Assembly: GCA_023974075.1 (NCBI GenBank)
Contig: JAMFTG010000212.1
Span: 130,001-194,000 of the forward strand
Reading direction: 5' to 3'
Source: Chaenocephalus aceratus
Taxonomy: Eukaryota > Chordata > Actinopteri > Perciformes > Channichthyidae
DNA: 64,000 nt
This document shows, one piece after another, positions 39,997 through 51,659 of the stretch (position 1 is its first letter; each line of letters starts with the position of its first letter). The position numbers and the translations under genes were made by a program. The notes under the pieces were generated by a model. That model searched no databases. It was not told the DNA's origin and was given only the letters and a program-made list of their open reading frames with translations.

Positions 39997-41359
39997 TAGA
40001 GATGTTAAGATTCACCGATTCGCATCGGTGCACCGGCATAAACGTTCACGATGCGAGTGCACCGGTTGAAAGAGTGCACATCGGCTACAGTTTGGGTTGA
40101 ACCGGGTTGAACTCGCGATGCATCGATTGCGTAGCGTCTTTGCATCGGTAAAAAACCGATTCATTCATATAAAATCCCCTCATCTTGTCAACGCTCAGCA
40201 GAGTTGATCTTTGATCTTTGCTTCGCCACTACGGAGGCCGAGAGTCTCAGTTATCAACACACACGGAAGTTGAGGAGAAAGAGAAACACAGCGCACCGAA
40301 AAATACCTACAAATCAAACGTTTGGCAACATTTCGGATTGTTCAAGAAAGACGGTGTAATAGTCCTTTATGCTATATAGCTGACCGCAGGTCATGGAGAG
40401 TGATCAGGTATCCGTAGACCTTTGTATGAGGTATCTTTATTACTCAACAGGTAACAGCCATGATACATAGATCCGTCCTAGATGCGGGCTTGCATACACA
40501 CAGTATCACTCCGCCGCCAGCCGCACCCCATCAGTAACGTCCTGATGGTATATGTGCGCGGCACTATATACTACAGACGGTCAACTTGTTAACGATGCCG
40601 AGCCGCTTTAAAGTACACAAGTAGTACGAGGAACTTAGCGACGCACATAAAGAGGCGACATGGGGTCTGCGGCTGAAAAGAGAAACCTGAAAGTTAGACT
40701 GAGTTAAATCACTCAGTGAGGTGTTCTGTCAGAGAGAGTGGTGTTTAGTTTACAGCAGCCTGTGACGGCCAATAATAATTTAAATGTCTTCCTCACTGTA
40801 AGCAGTTATGAAATACCTGTTTGTGAAAGGTTATTTGTATTCTTTATTGTTCATATAGAACCCACTGCTTTCTGCTCACTGGTGAGTTAGCCTATGAGTG
40901 TTAAGCACATCAGGCTGGCAGCTGTATGGCATTGCACTATGGTAGCTGTTATTTGCACATTGTTAATCATGAGCAATGCATCCTTACATTGTTTAACTGT
41001 GAGGTGTTATAACATGGTACTCTGGAGAGCTTTTAAAGGTACAAAGATAAACGGCATGATGGGATGTGCAGTACCAAATATGTAAAGCACTTTTTTGTTA
41101 ATGTATGATTTGCTGCATATAAGGAATAAAACTAAAATCCTCTGTCGTACCAAATTGAAGTATCATTATTTTGCATCGTGTTGAATCGCATCGTATCGCA
41201 TAATGTTGAATCAAATCGTATCGAACCGTATCGCAACAGGGGTGAATCGTATCGTATCGCATCGTCTGGTGTTTCAAATGTATCGTTAATGTATCGTATC
41301 GTGGCAACGTATCGAGATGCGCATCGCATCGGCCTCAGCGATGGAGATGCACATCCCTA
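39997..41359 (+). mobile_element. hAT transposon derivative with BED-finger remnant, perfect 8-bp target duplication
   Basis: Ends TAGAGATGTTAAGATTCACC and GATGGAGATGCACATCCCTA; GTGTGTAA on both sides (39989-39996, 41360-41367). Around 40305-40360 one frame reads TYKSNVWQHFGLFKKDG, the start of a BED zinc finger as in hAT transposases. The rest of the transposase is gone; 41170-41340 is an ATCGT-rich repeat. Confidence 0.9.
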
Positions 41360-41683
41360 GTGTGTAAGCGTGTGTGTGTGTGTACAGTATGTGAGTGTGG
41401 GTGTGTGTGTACTAGAGGTTGCGCTGCGCTGTGTTATGCATGCCCACAGCACCTTGCGGGAGCGCTCACAGCGAAAAGCCAAAACTCACAGACATTAGGT
41501 TAGGTTTGGAAACGGTATCATTTCCTTTTGACGGCATGCGTAACACGGCGAACACCGGAGCCTCGCTGCGGGGCAACTTTGGCGCTGTTCTGGGTTTGTT
41601 CTAATTCGCCAAGAATGAACTTGCTTTCAGATTTGTCCGTCGTTGTTAAACAAAATGTGTGTGTGAGCGTGCCGTTAGGATAC

Positions 41684-41804
41684 AGTTGCCGAACAGTGTG
41701 AGGACGATGAAGAAGATGGAGAACACCATGCCCTTGTTGTGGACTCCTCCCTGGGACTTGATGCCGTCGTACATCACCATGTTCCAGTCCTCGCCCGTCA
41801 GGAC
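41684..41804 (-). CDS. cacna1a: cacna1a E12: domain II selectivity filter and S6
   Basis: The 121-bp exon reads [20 protein letters not shown] then [20 protein letters not shown]. The glutamate in GEDW is the domain II filter residue. The S6 entry HNKG is one residue longer than the mammalian QGG at this point and is in frame. The acceptor is CTTGCAG and the donor AACT/GTATCC. Intact. Confidence 0.96.
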
Positions 41805-42014
41805 CTGCAAGCGAGATACAGAGTTCACATGTGTTGTTGTTTATTTAGGAAACGTCATGTTAATATGAAGTCTAATTCCTTCTGCAAGCTTTCAGGAGCT
41901 TTTTTCATCACATGGGCGTTTGATTTTGAGTTATATTTTCAAATCTTAATATTTAAGTTACAATGTGTAAAAATTATGAAATACATTCAAACGCCTGCAT
42001 TTTTATCATTTTGT

Positions 42015-42051
<37 letters not shown>
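42015..42051. repeat. Short CA microsatellite
   Basis: (CA)n of about 18 units between E12 and E11. Confidence 0.95.
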
Positions 42052-42054
<3 letters not shown>

Positions 42055-42185
42055 CTGAGTCACTCAGAGACAATAAAGCACACAGCAGCGTCCCTCTCTG
42101 AGCGAAGAGAAACATGACAAGCGACAACAATGGCCGTCATCAAATGTCTCTCTCCAAAAGAGCTTCAGCTGTCATCAAAACGAAC

Positions 42186-42255
42186 ATGAGTGTGTGTGAG
42201 TGTGTGTATGAGTGAGTGTGTGAGTGTGTGTGTGTGTGTGTGTGTGAGAGTGTGA

Positions 42256-42294
<39 letters not shown>

Positions 42295-42361
42295 AGTGAG
42301 TGAGTGTGAGTGTGTGAGTGTGAGTGTGTGTGTGTGTGTGAGAGTGTGTGTGTGAGTGTGA

Positions 42362-42400
<39 letters not shown>

Positions 42401-42439
42401 TGTGTGAGTGTGTGTGAGAGTGTGTGTGTGTGTGTGTGC
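42186..42439. repeat. TG/GAGTG microsatellite
   Basis: (TG)n with GAGTG interruptions, on the sense strand CA-rich and about 70 bases downstream of the E11 donor. Confidence 0.95.
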
Positions 42440-42512
42440 TTACAGCAGTCATGTTGGGAAAATACAACAACTCGTTGTGACTTTCAGCCTCAGGAGTGTG
42501 TCCTTCTCTCAC

Positions 42513-42586
42513 CTGAAACACCGTCATGATGGCTGCTGCGAACGTGTCGAAGTTAGTGGGCGGGGTTTCCTTCCTCGAAGTTGAAC
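42513..42586 (-). CDS. cacna1a: cacna1a E11: domain II pore turret, one-base insertion
   Basis: The exon should read QFNFEEG then TPPTNFDTFAAAIMTVFQ, the turret and pore helix of domain II. The two halves lie in different frames because GGAAACCCC carries one A more than the codons allow. Length is 74 bp where 73 fits the phases with E10 and E12. The acceptor TTCTCAG is preceded on the sense strand by a TTC repeat; the donor is CAG/GTGAGA. Confidence 0.92.
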
Positions 42587-42590
42587 CTGA

Positions 42591-42726
42591 GAAGAAGAAG
42601 AGAAGAAGAAGAAGAAGAAGAAGAAGAAGAAGAAGAAGAAGAAGAAGAAGAGAAGAAGAAGAAGAAGAAGAAGAAGAAGAAGAAGAAGAAAGAAGAAGAA
42701 GAAGAAGAAGAAGAAGAAGAAGAAGG
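42591..42726. repeat. GAA trinucleotide array
   Basis: (AAG)n of about 135 bp. On the sense strand it is (CTT)n and forms the pyrimidine tract of the E11 acceptor. Confidence 0.97.
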
Positions 42727-42814
42727 AGGAACACCGTCACCATCGCACACGTAGAGACAGAGACACACACATCTATCACGGAGACGAGAGCGTGGACATT
42801 AGGTTCGATACTCA

Positions 42815-44137
<1,323 letters not shown>

Positions 44138-44145
44138 TAATCACC

Positions 44146-44430
44146 CAGGGCTGGCCCTGACCAATTTGCTGCCCTAGGCAAGATTTTAGCTGGCGCCCCC
44201 CCCCAAATGCAGACACTTACACTTACTATGACTCGTGCGTGTTGTGGCATGACCACCCAAACAGAAATATATGGACACAAGATGTGTGCAAAAAAAATGG
44301 TGTTGTTATGAAACATTTTTTTAATTTCTAACTTTTTTTCCTTCTTTCCCCCCCCCCCAATTTTCGGCGCGCCCTATGGGTTGATGCCCTTAGCATTCGC
44401 CTATACTGCCTATGCTGAGGGCCGGCCCTG
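44146..44430. mobile_element. hAT-type MITE
   Basis: Ends CAGGGCTGGCCCTGACC and GCTGAGGGCCGGCCCTG. Flanks TAATCACC (44138-44145) and TAATCAAC (44431-44438) match at seven of eight bases. The interior includes two C-runs. Confidence 0.88.
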
Positions 44431-44704
44431 TAATCAACCCTCCTATTGCCTTCGTTCCCCCCCCCCCCCCTTTGGTGTTCACGGTCAAATTTGACCGGTC
44501 CTGTTTTAACTGCTATTACATGAACACAAAAACATTAATCATCATCAAATTTAATTTAACACCCTTTCAAACTGTACATATTGTATCAGAGTACTGATAC
44601 ACGTGAAGAACTGCAGTACATATACAAAGAACAGACACTGAACATGTACTGCGTGTGCCAGGTGTGATCCATGTGGGGGAGGGGCACATAAGGGGGGGGG
44701 ACAT

Positions 44705-44739
<35 letters not shown>

Positions 44740-44769
44740 CTGATCCAGATGGTTACTAATTCCTTTTCT

Positions 44770-45195
44770 TTATGGCGGTCAGTTTTGTCCGGGAACACCA
44801 TGGTGTTACAAAGTTCACTAAATCGTCTCCGAACAATGGGAGACCGAGCCTTCTGCTCATTCGCCCCGCGCCTCTGGAACTCCCTCCCAGATCAGCTGAG
44901 ATCTGCCCCTTCCACCGAGGTCTTCAAAACCGGCCTTAAGACCCTCTTCTTTCGGCAGGCCTTCCAATAAACTTTGAGCGCGGTACACCTGGAGTACTGC
45001 CATTTTTATCGCTATCTCCGACTTTTATTTTTGTACTCTATTTATATTTTATTTTTTGATTTCTTATTATTATTATTACAATTATTTGTTTAATCTCTCA
45101 AAGTGTATCAGTATCCCTTGTTGTGAAGCACTTCGAGATTTGTCTTGGCAGATGAGAAGCGCTATATAAATTAAATATATTATTATTATTATTAA
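44770..45195 (+). pseudogene. LINE (L2-type) ORF2 C-terminus and 3' tail
   Basis: One frame reads MGDRAFCSFAPRLWNSLPDQ and STEVFKTGLKTLFFRQAFQ, the conserved C-terminal block of L2-type ORF2. The tail GAAGCACTTCGAGATTTGTC and GCGCTATATAAATTAAATAT with TTA repeats is the normal L2 3' end. 5'-truncated. Confidence 0.8.
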
Positions 45196-45630
45196 ATCAT
45201 CCAGAATGCGATGAAAGTGCTGATCAGTAATGTTATATGTTCAAAGTCGACTGTGAAGGATGTCATGAAGCCTGAACGCAATCAAATGTAAAACAAAAAA
45301 GTTATGATTGATGAAAGCAGTACATCGGTCAGATTTGACCCGAAGACAACGGGAGGGTTAAGAGAACATCCTGAAAACTCTAAATATAAGTTTTGGCTTT
45401 TTTGCGCAATGTTTAAGAAATAAGAGTTGTAGTGAATCCATTGATCTCCATGTCGTGCATGTCCACATATCATGGAGAGCTCCAGCCAACAAGCCACCGT
45501 CAGCATTAAGGCCTGATCAGAGTCAGCGCATCGCTCATGTGTCGCAGCAACACCAGCAAACCTGGTCCTCACATCTGTTCATTACATGGAGTGTTGGATG
45601 TGTCATTAAAACCTGATCGTTATGAGTGCA

Positions 45631-45633
<3 letters not shown>

Positions 45634-45679
<46 letters not shown>

Positions 45680-45680
45680 C
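45634..45680. repeat. TG microsatellite beside the E8 donor
   Basis: On the sense strand (CA)n starting within ten bases of the E8 donor. Confidence 0.95.
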
Positions 45681-45686
45681 GCTCAC

Positions 45687-45799
45687 CACACAGTCGAAGC
45701 AGTTGAAGGAGGAGTGCAGGTACGGCTGCAGACCCAGACCGTAAATCTTGATTCCCATCTCAGACATGAACAACGCCAGGAAGATAAACTCTGCATAGA
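45687..45799 (-). CDS. cacna1a: cacna1a E8: domain II S2
   Basis: The 113-bp exon reads [20 protein letters not shown] and [17 protein letters not shown], covering S2 and the S2-S3 loop of domain II. The acceptor CCCTCCAG sits at the end of an 800-bp pyrimidine-rich (sense) tract, and the donor GTG/GTGAGC runs within ten bases into a CA repeat. An apparent AG nine bases inside the exon is not used, because the phase with E7 requires the upstream one. Intact. Confidence 0.93.
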
Positions 45800-45805
45800 C
45801 TGGAG

Positions 45806-46625
45806 GGGGGGAGGAGAGAGGGAGGGAGAGAGAGAGAGGGAGAGCGAGAGTGAGAGGGGAGAGGGAGAGAGAGAGAGGGAGAGAGAGAGAAAGAGAGGTG
45901 GAGAGGGGAGAGAGAGAGGAGAGAGAGAGAGACGGTGAGGAGGGGAGAGATAGAAGGAGAGAGGGAGAGAGAGAGGTGAGGGGAGAGGAGAGAAAGAGCG
46001 GTGAGGAGGGGGAGACGGAGAGGAGAGGCGCAGGGAGGAGGGGAGAGGGAAGAGAGAGAAAGAGAGAAAGAAGTGAGGAGGTGAGAGGAGAGAGAGAGGT
46101 AGAGAGAGAGGTGAGGAGGGGAGAGGGAGAGAGAGGAGAGGTGAGGCAGGAGGAGAAGGAGAGAGGGAGAGGAGAGAGATATGTTGAGAGGGGAAGAGGG
46201 AGAGAGAGAGATGAATAGAGGCGAAAGAGAGGTGAGAGGTGAGGAGGGGAGAAGGAGAGAGGAGAGAGAGAGGGTGAGGAGGGGAGAGGGGAGGAGAGAG
46301 AAAGAGAGGTGAGGAGGGAGAAGGAGAGAGGGAGAGAGAGAGAGAGAGAAGAGAGGTGAGGGGAGGGGAGAGAGGAGAGGAGGTGAGGAGGGAAAGAGAG
46401 AGAGGGGACGAGGAGAGAGAAAGAGAGGTGAGGAGGGAGGGGGAGAGCGAGAGAGAGAGAGAGAGGAGAGGAGAGAGGGAGAGAGAGAGGCGAGAGGGGT
46501 GGAGGGGAGAGAGGGCGAGAAGTTAGATAAAGAGAAAGAGAGGTGACGGGGGAGAGAGAGAGGGAGAGAGAGAGGAGAGAGGGAGAGAGGGAGAGAGAGG
46601 GAGAGAGGAGAGAGAGAGAGAGAGA
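45806..46625. repeat. 820-bp GA/GGA purine tract
   Basis: Almost pure purine on the plus strand (GAGAGA, GAGGGGAGAG, GGTGAGGAGG). On the sense strand it is an 800-bp pyrimidine tract ending at the E8 acceptor. Such mirror-like polypurine tracts can form triplex DNA (general knowledge). Confidence 0.96.
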
Positions 46626-46718
46626 TGAGTGGAAGTCAACAGTGGGGGATGACAGGCTGCTGATGAATGAACTCCATCAGCAGCTACAGCCTCATATGCT
46701 AATGCCACTGGACCCCAA

Positions 46719-46719
<1 letters not shown>

Positions 46720-46756
<37 letters not shown>

Positions 46757-46828
46757 AGAGAGTGAGAGAGTGTGTGTGTGTGTGTGTGTGCGTGCGTGTG
46801 TGTGTGAGAGTGAGAGAGTGTGTGTGTG
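46720..46828. repeat. TG/GAGAG microsatellite
   Basis: (TG)n with GAGAGTGAGAG interruptions. Confidence 0.95.
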
Positions 46829-47188
46829 TCTACTAGACTAAAGAATGCAATATATCACTGTTGTCATGGATACGGGTGAGTAGTTACAACCCGTTGCAAA
46901 GTCTTTCTGTTCTTGCTTTAGTTGTACATGTTTAAAAACGTCTCGTGCTTAAGATGTCGGCGTGCCATGGTGTGTGTGAGTCGAGGCTCCTCCCACCGTA
47001 CCCACAGCCTCCAGTACGAGGTCACGTGCTGGAGAACAGTGGCACCCCGTTATGCTTATAGAATAGGGTTACGGTGTTGTAACCTCTGTCTTTAGCGGGG
47101 TGATTTATGAATTCAGACATTAATGTTTTTTTCTCCAACCAAACACATGTAGAGCCGGTCAGGGTGGAGTGTGTCCATGTGTACTCAC

Positions 47189-47385
47189 AGAGAAAGTCCG
47201 AGAGCACGTCGGCTGGTCGTAGTGCACCGCGGCCACACACATGGTGTTGAGGCCCACCAGGCAGAGCACCGTCCAGTAGAAGGTCTGAGTCTTCACCATC
47301 TTGCGATGAAGAATCGAAATCGTCGCTCCTTTTGTGTTGTAATTAGAGTCGTCTGCCCCGTTCTTTATGCTGGAGCGCGCAAAAC
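47189..47385 (-). CDS. cacna1a: cacna1a E7: domain II S1 and approach, three indels
   Basis: The exon opens with FARSSIKNGADDSNYNT and contains KMVKTQTFYWTVLCLVGLNT then MCVAAVHYDQP, the pre-S1 segment and S1 of domain II. The conserved block KERRFRFFIRKM is visible only by changing frame twice: one extra A before GGAGCGACG and one C missing in ATCGCAAG. A third indel (one G missing) turns the TGGCTCTCG expected after CAGCCGACG into TGCTCTCG. The exon is 197 bp where 198 is needed. The acceptor is CCGCAG and the donor CTCT/GTGAGT. Confidence 0.88.
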
Positions 47386-47544
47386 CTGCGGGGAGGCACG
47401 GGACACGGTTACCTCTGAAGGTCTGGGGCCTGCGAGCGACTTCAGGCAGTCAGCTCGAGCACTTGTGCTGCATTCATACATACCGCCCCTTGCCCCTCTA
47501 CAGCCAACCCATTGCTGCAGCTACCTCTACGTCGCTGCTGCTTG

Positions 47545-47905
47545 CCTGCCCCAGCTCCACCCCAGCTTCTACCCCAGCTTCTACCCCAGCTTCTACCCCA
47601 CCCCAGCTTCTACCCCACCCCAGCTTCCACCCAGCTTCCACCCCACCACCACAGCAGCTCACCCCAGTCTTCCACCCCAGCTTCTACCCCAGCTCACCCC
47701 AGCACCACCCCACCAACACCCCAGCTCACCCCAGCTTCCACCCCCAGCTTCCACCCCAGCTTCCACCTCAGCTTTCCACCCCAGCTTCCACCCCACCACC
47801 ACAGCTTCCACCCCAGCTTCCGCCCCAGCACCACCCCAGCTTCCGCCCCAGCACCACCGCAGCTTCCACCCCACCACCCCCCCAGCTCCCACCCCAGCTT
47901 TCCAG
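47545..47905. repeat. CCCCAGCTTCYAC minisatellite
   Basis: Units of CCCCAGCTTCCA and CACCCCAGCACC, 12-15 bp, on the 5' side of E7. Translates to Pro/Ser/Thr low-complexity frames without meaning. Confidence 0.93.
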
Positions 47906-48103
47906 GACATAAAGCTTAACATTGACACACTAAGACAAACGGTTCATTAGTTTAATATGTGGCTGCTACTCACTGTAGCTATACCAACATGTACCGAGCC
48001 AACGTGCCTCACCTGAACACAACCCACTCCAGAGTTCAAACTGATGGGTGTGTGTGTGCTCTGAAATACGTTTCTATCCCCGCATCTCACTCTGTTTTAC
48101 TAC

Positions 48104-48196
48104 CTACTGCATCCCCCATTGTTGTCCCCTCCCTCCTCAGGGTTCAGCAGCTCTGTCTTGTTGTTTTGGTTTTGATGGTCGGCCTTCGCCTCGTTC
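48104..48196 (-). CDS. cacna1a: cacna1a E6: I-II linker, two compensating indels
   Basis: The 93-bp exon starts TRRRPTIKTK in the expected phase. It then shifts to the frame that reads KTELLNPEEGGD, and must shift back to read DAVG before the donor (GTAG/GTAGTA). The simplest account is one A missing from an A run (AAAACAAC) and one extra G in the G run of AATGGGGGATG. Total length is unchanged and the phase with E5 and E7 is right. Read literally the exon contains a TGA. Confidence 0.85.
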
Positions 48197-48788
48197 CTAT
48201 CAAGGAGAAACATCGAGAATAGCGTCTTCATCATTTTGTATGAAACCCTTTCTACTAAGGCAAGGATCAGATACTCATGGCTCCTTGTATGAGCACAGAT
48301 TACAGTGCGGAGGAAGAATAATGCCTTGCCGACCAACCAGTGACGATAGCAGTTGCAACGACCCCAATGCATTGTAGTGTAGTTGTAGGTTTTTAAACCA
48401 CTAAGCAATAGGGGAATACAACCGTTTTTTTTCCTGGTCATGCAGCACCAATTTCAAACATATTAATTTGTGCATTTCTACACCGTATGCAGCCCATATT
48501 AATAAGCAGCCCATCTCTCCAGCGGTGATTAGCATGGCTAGCTAAAGACAATGCTAACATACAGTATGTACCAAACCAGCCAATAGGAAGAGCACGTTTA
48601 GATTTGTAGTCATATAATAAGTATCAAGTATTTTCTGCTGTTATATTTCTACAAATTGAACGTCTTCTTATGATAAATGTTTTTTTGATTTCCAATATCT
48701 CCATGTATATCTGTCTTGATACTGTCTGAACATTTTATCTGTCTCACTTAAAGTAAACAAACACAATCAAAAAATTATGGTTAGTTAC

Positions 48789-48833
48789 CATCAAAGTTCC
48801 CAGGGACTTCATCGTCAGCCAGGATCACTTCTT
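48789..48833 (-). CDS. cacna1a: cacna1a E5: I-II linker micro-exon
   Basis: This 45-bp exon encodes EEVILADDEVPGNFDG, directly after the interaction helix. The acceptor is TGTTCAG and the donor ATG/GTAACT. Phase 1 at both ends joins E4 to E6. It is shorter than the mammalian equivalent, which has a few more acidic and His residues here. Intact. Confidence 0.92.
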
Positions 48834-48947
48834 CTGAACATAAGGGGAATAAGACGTCAAATACACCGCATTTCTATTCAGTTGTTTTTCTACAATGAGC
48901 AGTGTGTGTTGTGTGGTGTGTGTGTGTGTGTGTGTGTGTGTCTTGAC

Positions 48948-49063
48948 CTGCTTTGCAGATCCACTCCAGGTATCCGTTGAGCTCTCTCTCAATCTGCTGC
49001 TGCCGCCTCAGCTTTAGGAACTCGCTCCGGTTCTCCACCCGCTCTCTCTCTTTGGCAAATTCC
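48948..49063 (-). CDS. cacna1a: cacna1a E4: I-II linker, beta-subunit interaction domain
   Basis: The 116-bp exon reads [20 protein letters not shown] and [18 protein letters not shown]. This is the alpha-interaction domain, the helix that binds the cytoplasmic calcium-channel beta subunit; the QQIER sequence is also the Gbeta-gamma-sensitive QXXER motif of CaV2 channels. The acceptor is CCAACAG and the donor CAG/GTCAAG, followed within about five bases by a CA repeat on the sense strand. Intact. Confidence 0.97.
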
Positions 49064-49279
49064 CTGTTGGACACATTTTCAGTTTGACATTTAGCTCATT
49101 TCAATCAAACAAAACACAACATATAAACAATCCAGAGCGTAGAGAAGTATGCAGTGGGATATACAGAGGTGGGAAGTAGTGGAGTACAATACTTCTTTCT
49201 GGTATCAGTACTTTACTCCACTACTTGTCTTTCTGACGACTTTTTACTTTGACTTCTTACATTTTGAAGCCAAATACAT

Positions 49280-49632
49280 GTACTTTCTACTTCTTACATG
49301 TTGAACTCAAATACCTGTACTTTCTACTTCTTACATGTTGAACCTAAATACCTGTACTTTCTACTTCTTACATGTTGAACCCAAATACCTGTACTTTCTA
49401 CTTCTTACATGTTGAACTCAAATACCTGTACTTTCTACTTCTTACATGTTGAACCCAACTACCTGTACTTTCTACTTCTTACATGTTGAACTCAAATACC
49501 TGTACTTTCTACTTCTTACATGTTGAACCCAAATACCTGGACTTTCTACTTCTTACATCTTGAACACAAATACCTGTACTTTCTACTTCTTACATGTTGA
49601 ACTCAAATACCTGTACTTTCTACTTCTCACAT
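49280..49632. repeat. 35-bp minisatellite
   Basis: Units of CTTTCTACTTCTTACATGTT then GAACCCAAATACCTGTA, about ten copies, inside the MITE. Confidence 0.93.
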
Positions 49633-49642
49633 TTCCAAACAG

Positions 49643-49749
49643 GCTGGTTCCTTTAGTCTGAATGTGTGTTTGGTGGCGTGATCATTATTATTTAGAGTCA
49701 TTGCCTTCCTATTGATTTGAACACGATCCGTGTATCCATCACTTCCTGG
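49643..49749. repeat. 107-bp direct repeat flanking the LTR element, left copy
   Basis: GCTGGTTCCTTTAGTCTGAA to ATCACTTCCTGG recurs at 53039-53144 with a few substitutions and single-base indels. Confidence 0.92.
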
Positions 49750-50189
49750 TGTGACGGCTGTCGCCTCTCCGGTCTCTTAATCCTGTTTTGCTATCCTGTA
49801 AATGAGCTGTGTGGTTGCTTCAACGTGATTGGCTACCAATTCCTGGTTCCGCCCCCGAAGATACTGATTGGAGCACGCCGGCCCCGACGCACGCCAATCC
49901 CATGCTATCCCAGCGCACACCTGCCAGAGATGACGCTACAAAGCTTGGGGACAGCTATCACTCGGGAGGCTCGGACGCCTCACACATCTTGCTCCTGTGT
50001 GGACACATCCTCCTTCTGTTTCCAGCAGTAGATTTGCGCCCTTTTGGCTCTTTTGTTTTGGCTTAGGCTATTTTTGTTTCATCTTGTTGTACACCTTCTT
50101 TGTTATTTATTAAACCCTATTATAGTTATTACCAAATCCATTCTGGTGTGTGTTGTTTTCCTCTAACCTAGAGGGGGACGTAACTTATT
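49750..50189 (+). repeat. 5' LTR
   Basis: About 440 bp starting TGTGACGG. It differs from the 3' LTR by a few substitutions, an 11-base indel around GGCTC(TGTTGCAATC) and several single-base indels in homopolymers. The exact 3' limit, just before the primer-binding site, is approximate. Confidence 0.88.
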
Positions 50190-50245
50190 TGGGGGCTCGT
50201 CCGGGATCTGAATTTGGGGGTTATCAGTGGGGTTGGTGGTAACAA

Positions 50246-51650
50246 TTGGGTAAAAGCTTGAGTGCAGTTCCCCTGGGAATGGCATCGCTTGATTTGAAGT
50301 CCTTTTTAATCAGTCCTTCAGTCAAGCAGCTAGATCAGTGTCGTAAGGAAGACCTGTTAGAGATTGCTCAACACTTCAGTCTCACTGGGGCAAAGCAGTT
50401 ATTAAAAAGCAGAGTTAAAGGCGGTCATTGTGGATGAGTTGGTGGAACGGGGCAATCTTGTGTTGCCTGCACTGTCTGATGCGTTACCGGAAGATTGGGA
50501 GACACAGAAGCTTGAGGCGGAGCCTTCAGCTGCTCGGGGAGAGGGTGGGGACAGTGAGGACGACAGGCGGTTTACACCACTGCTCAAGTCGCCTCGCCAT
50601 GAAGCACTATCCCCTGGTAGCTCAGTGGAGTCCCGAGAGGGGCTAAACTAAAGGTCTGTCTTGCACGTCTTCAGCTGGAGGCAACAGACAAAGAGCAGAG
50701 CAGGCAGATAAAGTTTCAGCTGGAAGTAAGGAAGCTGGAGATTGAGGCCGACAAAGCAGTCAGGTTGCGTCAGCTGGAGTTGGACTCGCAACTGCACGCA
50801 TCTGGCGCTTTTTCCCCGGCCGCCGGCCCTCATCCACCTGCCTTTGATGCGAGTAAACATCTCTCATTAGTGCCAACCTTTAGGGAGACTGAAGTGGATG
50901 CGTATTTTGGCGCATTTGAGCGCATTGCTGCAACGCTGCGGTGGCCGGCTGAATCGTGGGCTCTCCTGGTGCAATGTAAAATTCACGGGAGAGCTCAGGA
51001 AGCAGTGGCTGCTCTTTCTTTGGAGGAAAGTCTTGATTATGACACCGTTAAAACTGCCATCCTCAGAGTGTATTAACTCGTACCCGAAGCTTACCGTTAG
51101 AAATGTAGATACCGTAGCAAGGGTCCTAACCAAACCCATGTGGAGTTTGCCAGAGAAAAGGGAATGATGTTTGCGAAGTGGATTGCTTCCTGTAAAGCCG
51201 CGGAGTATGGTGCTCTGAGAGAATACATTTTGATGGAAGAATTTAAGAAATGTTTGTCCGAGCGCATCGTAGTGTACCTAAATGAGCAAAAAGTGAATAC
51301 TCTCTCAGCCGCAGCTGTGTTGGCTGACGAGTATGTGCTTACCCACAAATCTGTGTTTTCTCCGGGTTTTACTGATCAACCCGCCGGGTGACTGCTGCAC
51401 CCTCTACTCAGCCATCGAATGTGTATAACGTGGAAAAAGAGGAGAGCGAGTGCTATTTCTGTCACCAGCCTGGACACGTCATTGCAAACGGTGAGACTCT
51501 GAAGCGTAGGGAGCAGCCACACAATATGTTCCAGCCGAAAGGCATCGGCTTAATTAAAGCAGAGTCCCTTACTAATCCTACAACTGATACTGACGAGATA
51601 GATGACTGTTTTAAGCCCTTCGTATTTGATGGGTTGATATCTTGAACTGG
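50246..51650 (+). pseudogene. Degraded gag-like ORF of the LTR element
   Basis: Fragments in at least three frames. They include an N-terminal helical segment (DLLEIAQHFSLTGAKQLL), a charged coiled-coil stretch near 50660-50790, and a SCAN/capsid-like segment (TEVDAYFGAFERIAATLRWP, then REYILMEEFKKCLSERIVVY). A zinc knuckle CYFCHQPGHV follows in which the final Cys is replaced by Gly. Frameshifts and stops between fragments mean it is not translated as one protein here. Confidence 0.75.
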
Positions 51651-51659
51651 TAAGCCTGC

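Noticed and set aside
45840..46218. Arg/Glu-rich ORF
   Set aside because: It is the translation of the GA/GGA tract.
47171..47950. A proline-rich protein encoded on the plus strand
   Set aside because: It is antisense to E7 and continues into the CCCCAGCTTC minisatellite; three overlapping frames are open for compositional reasons.
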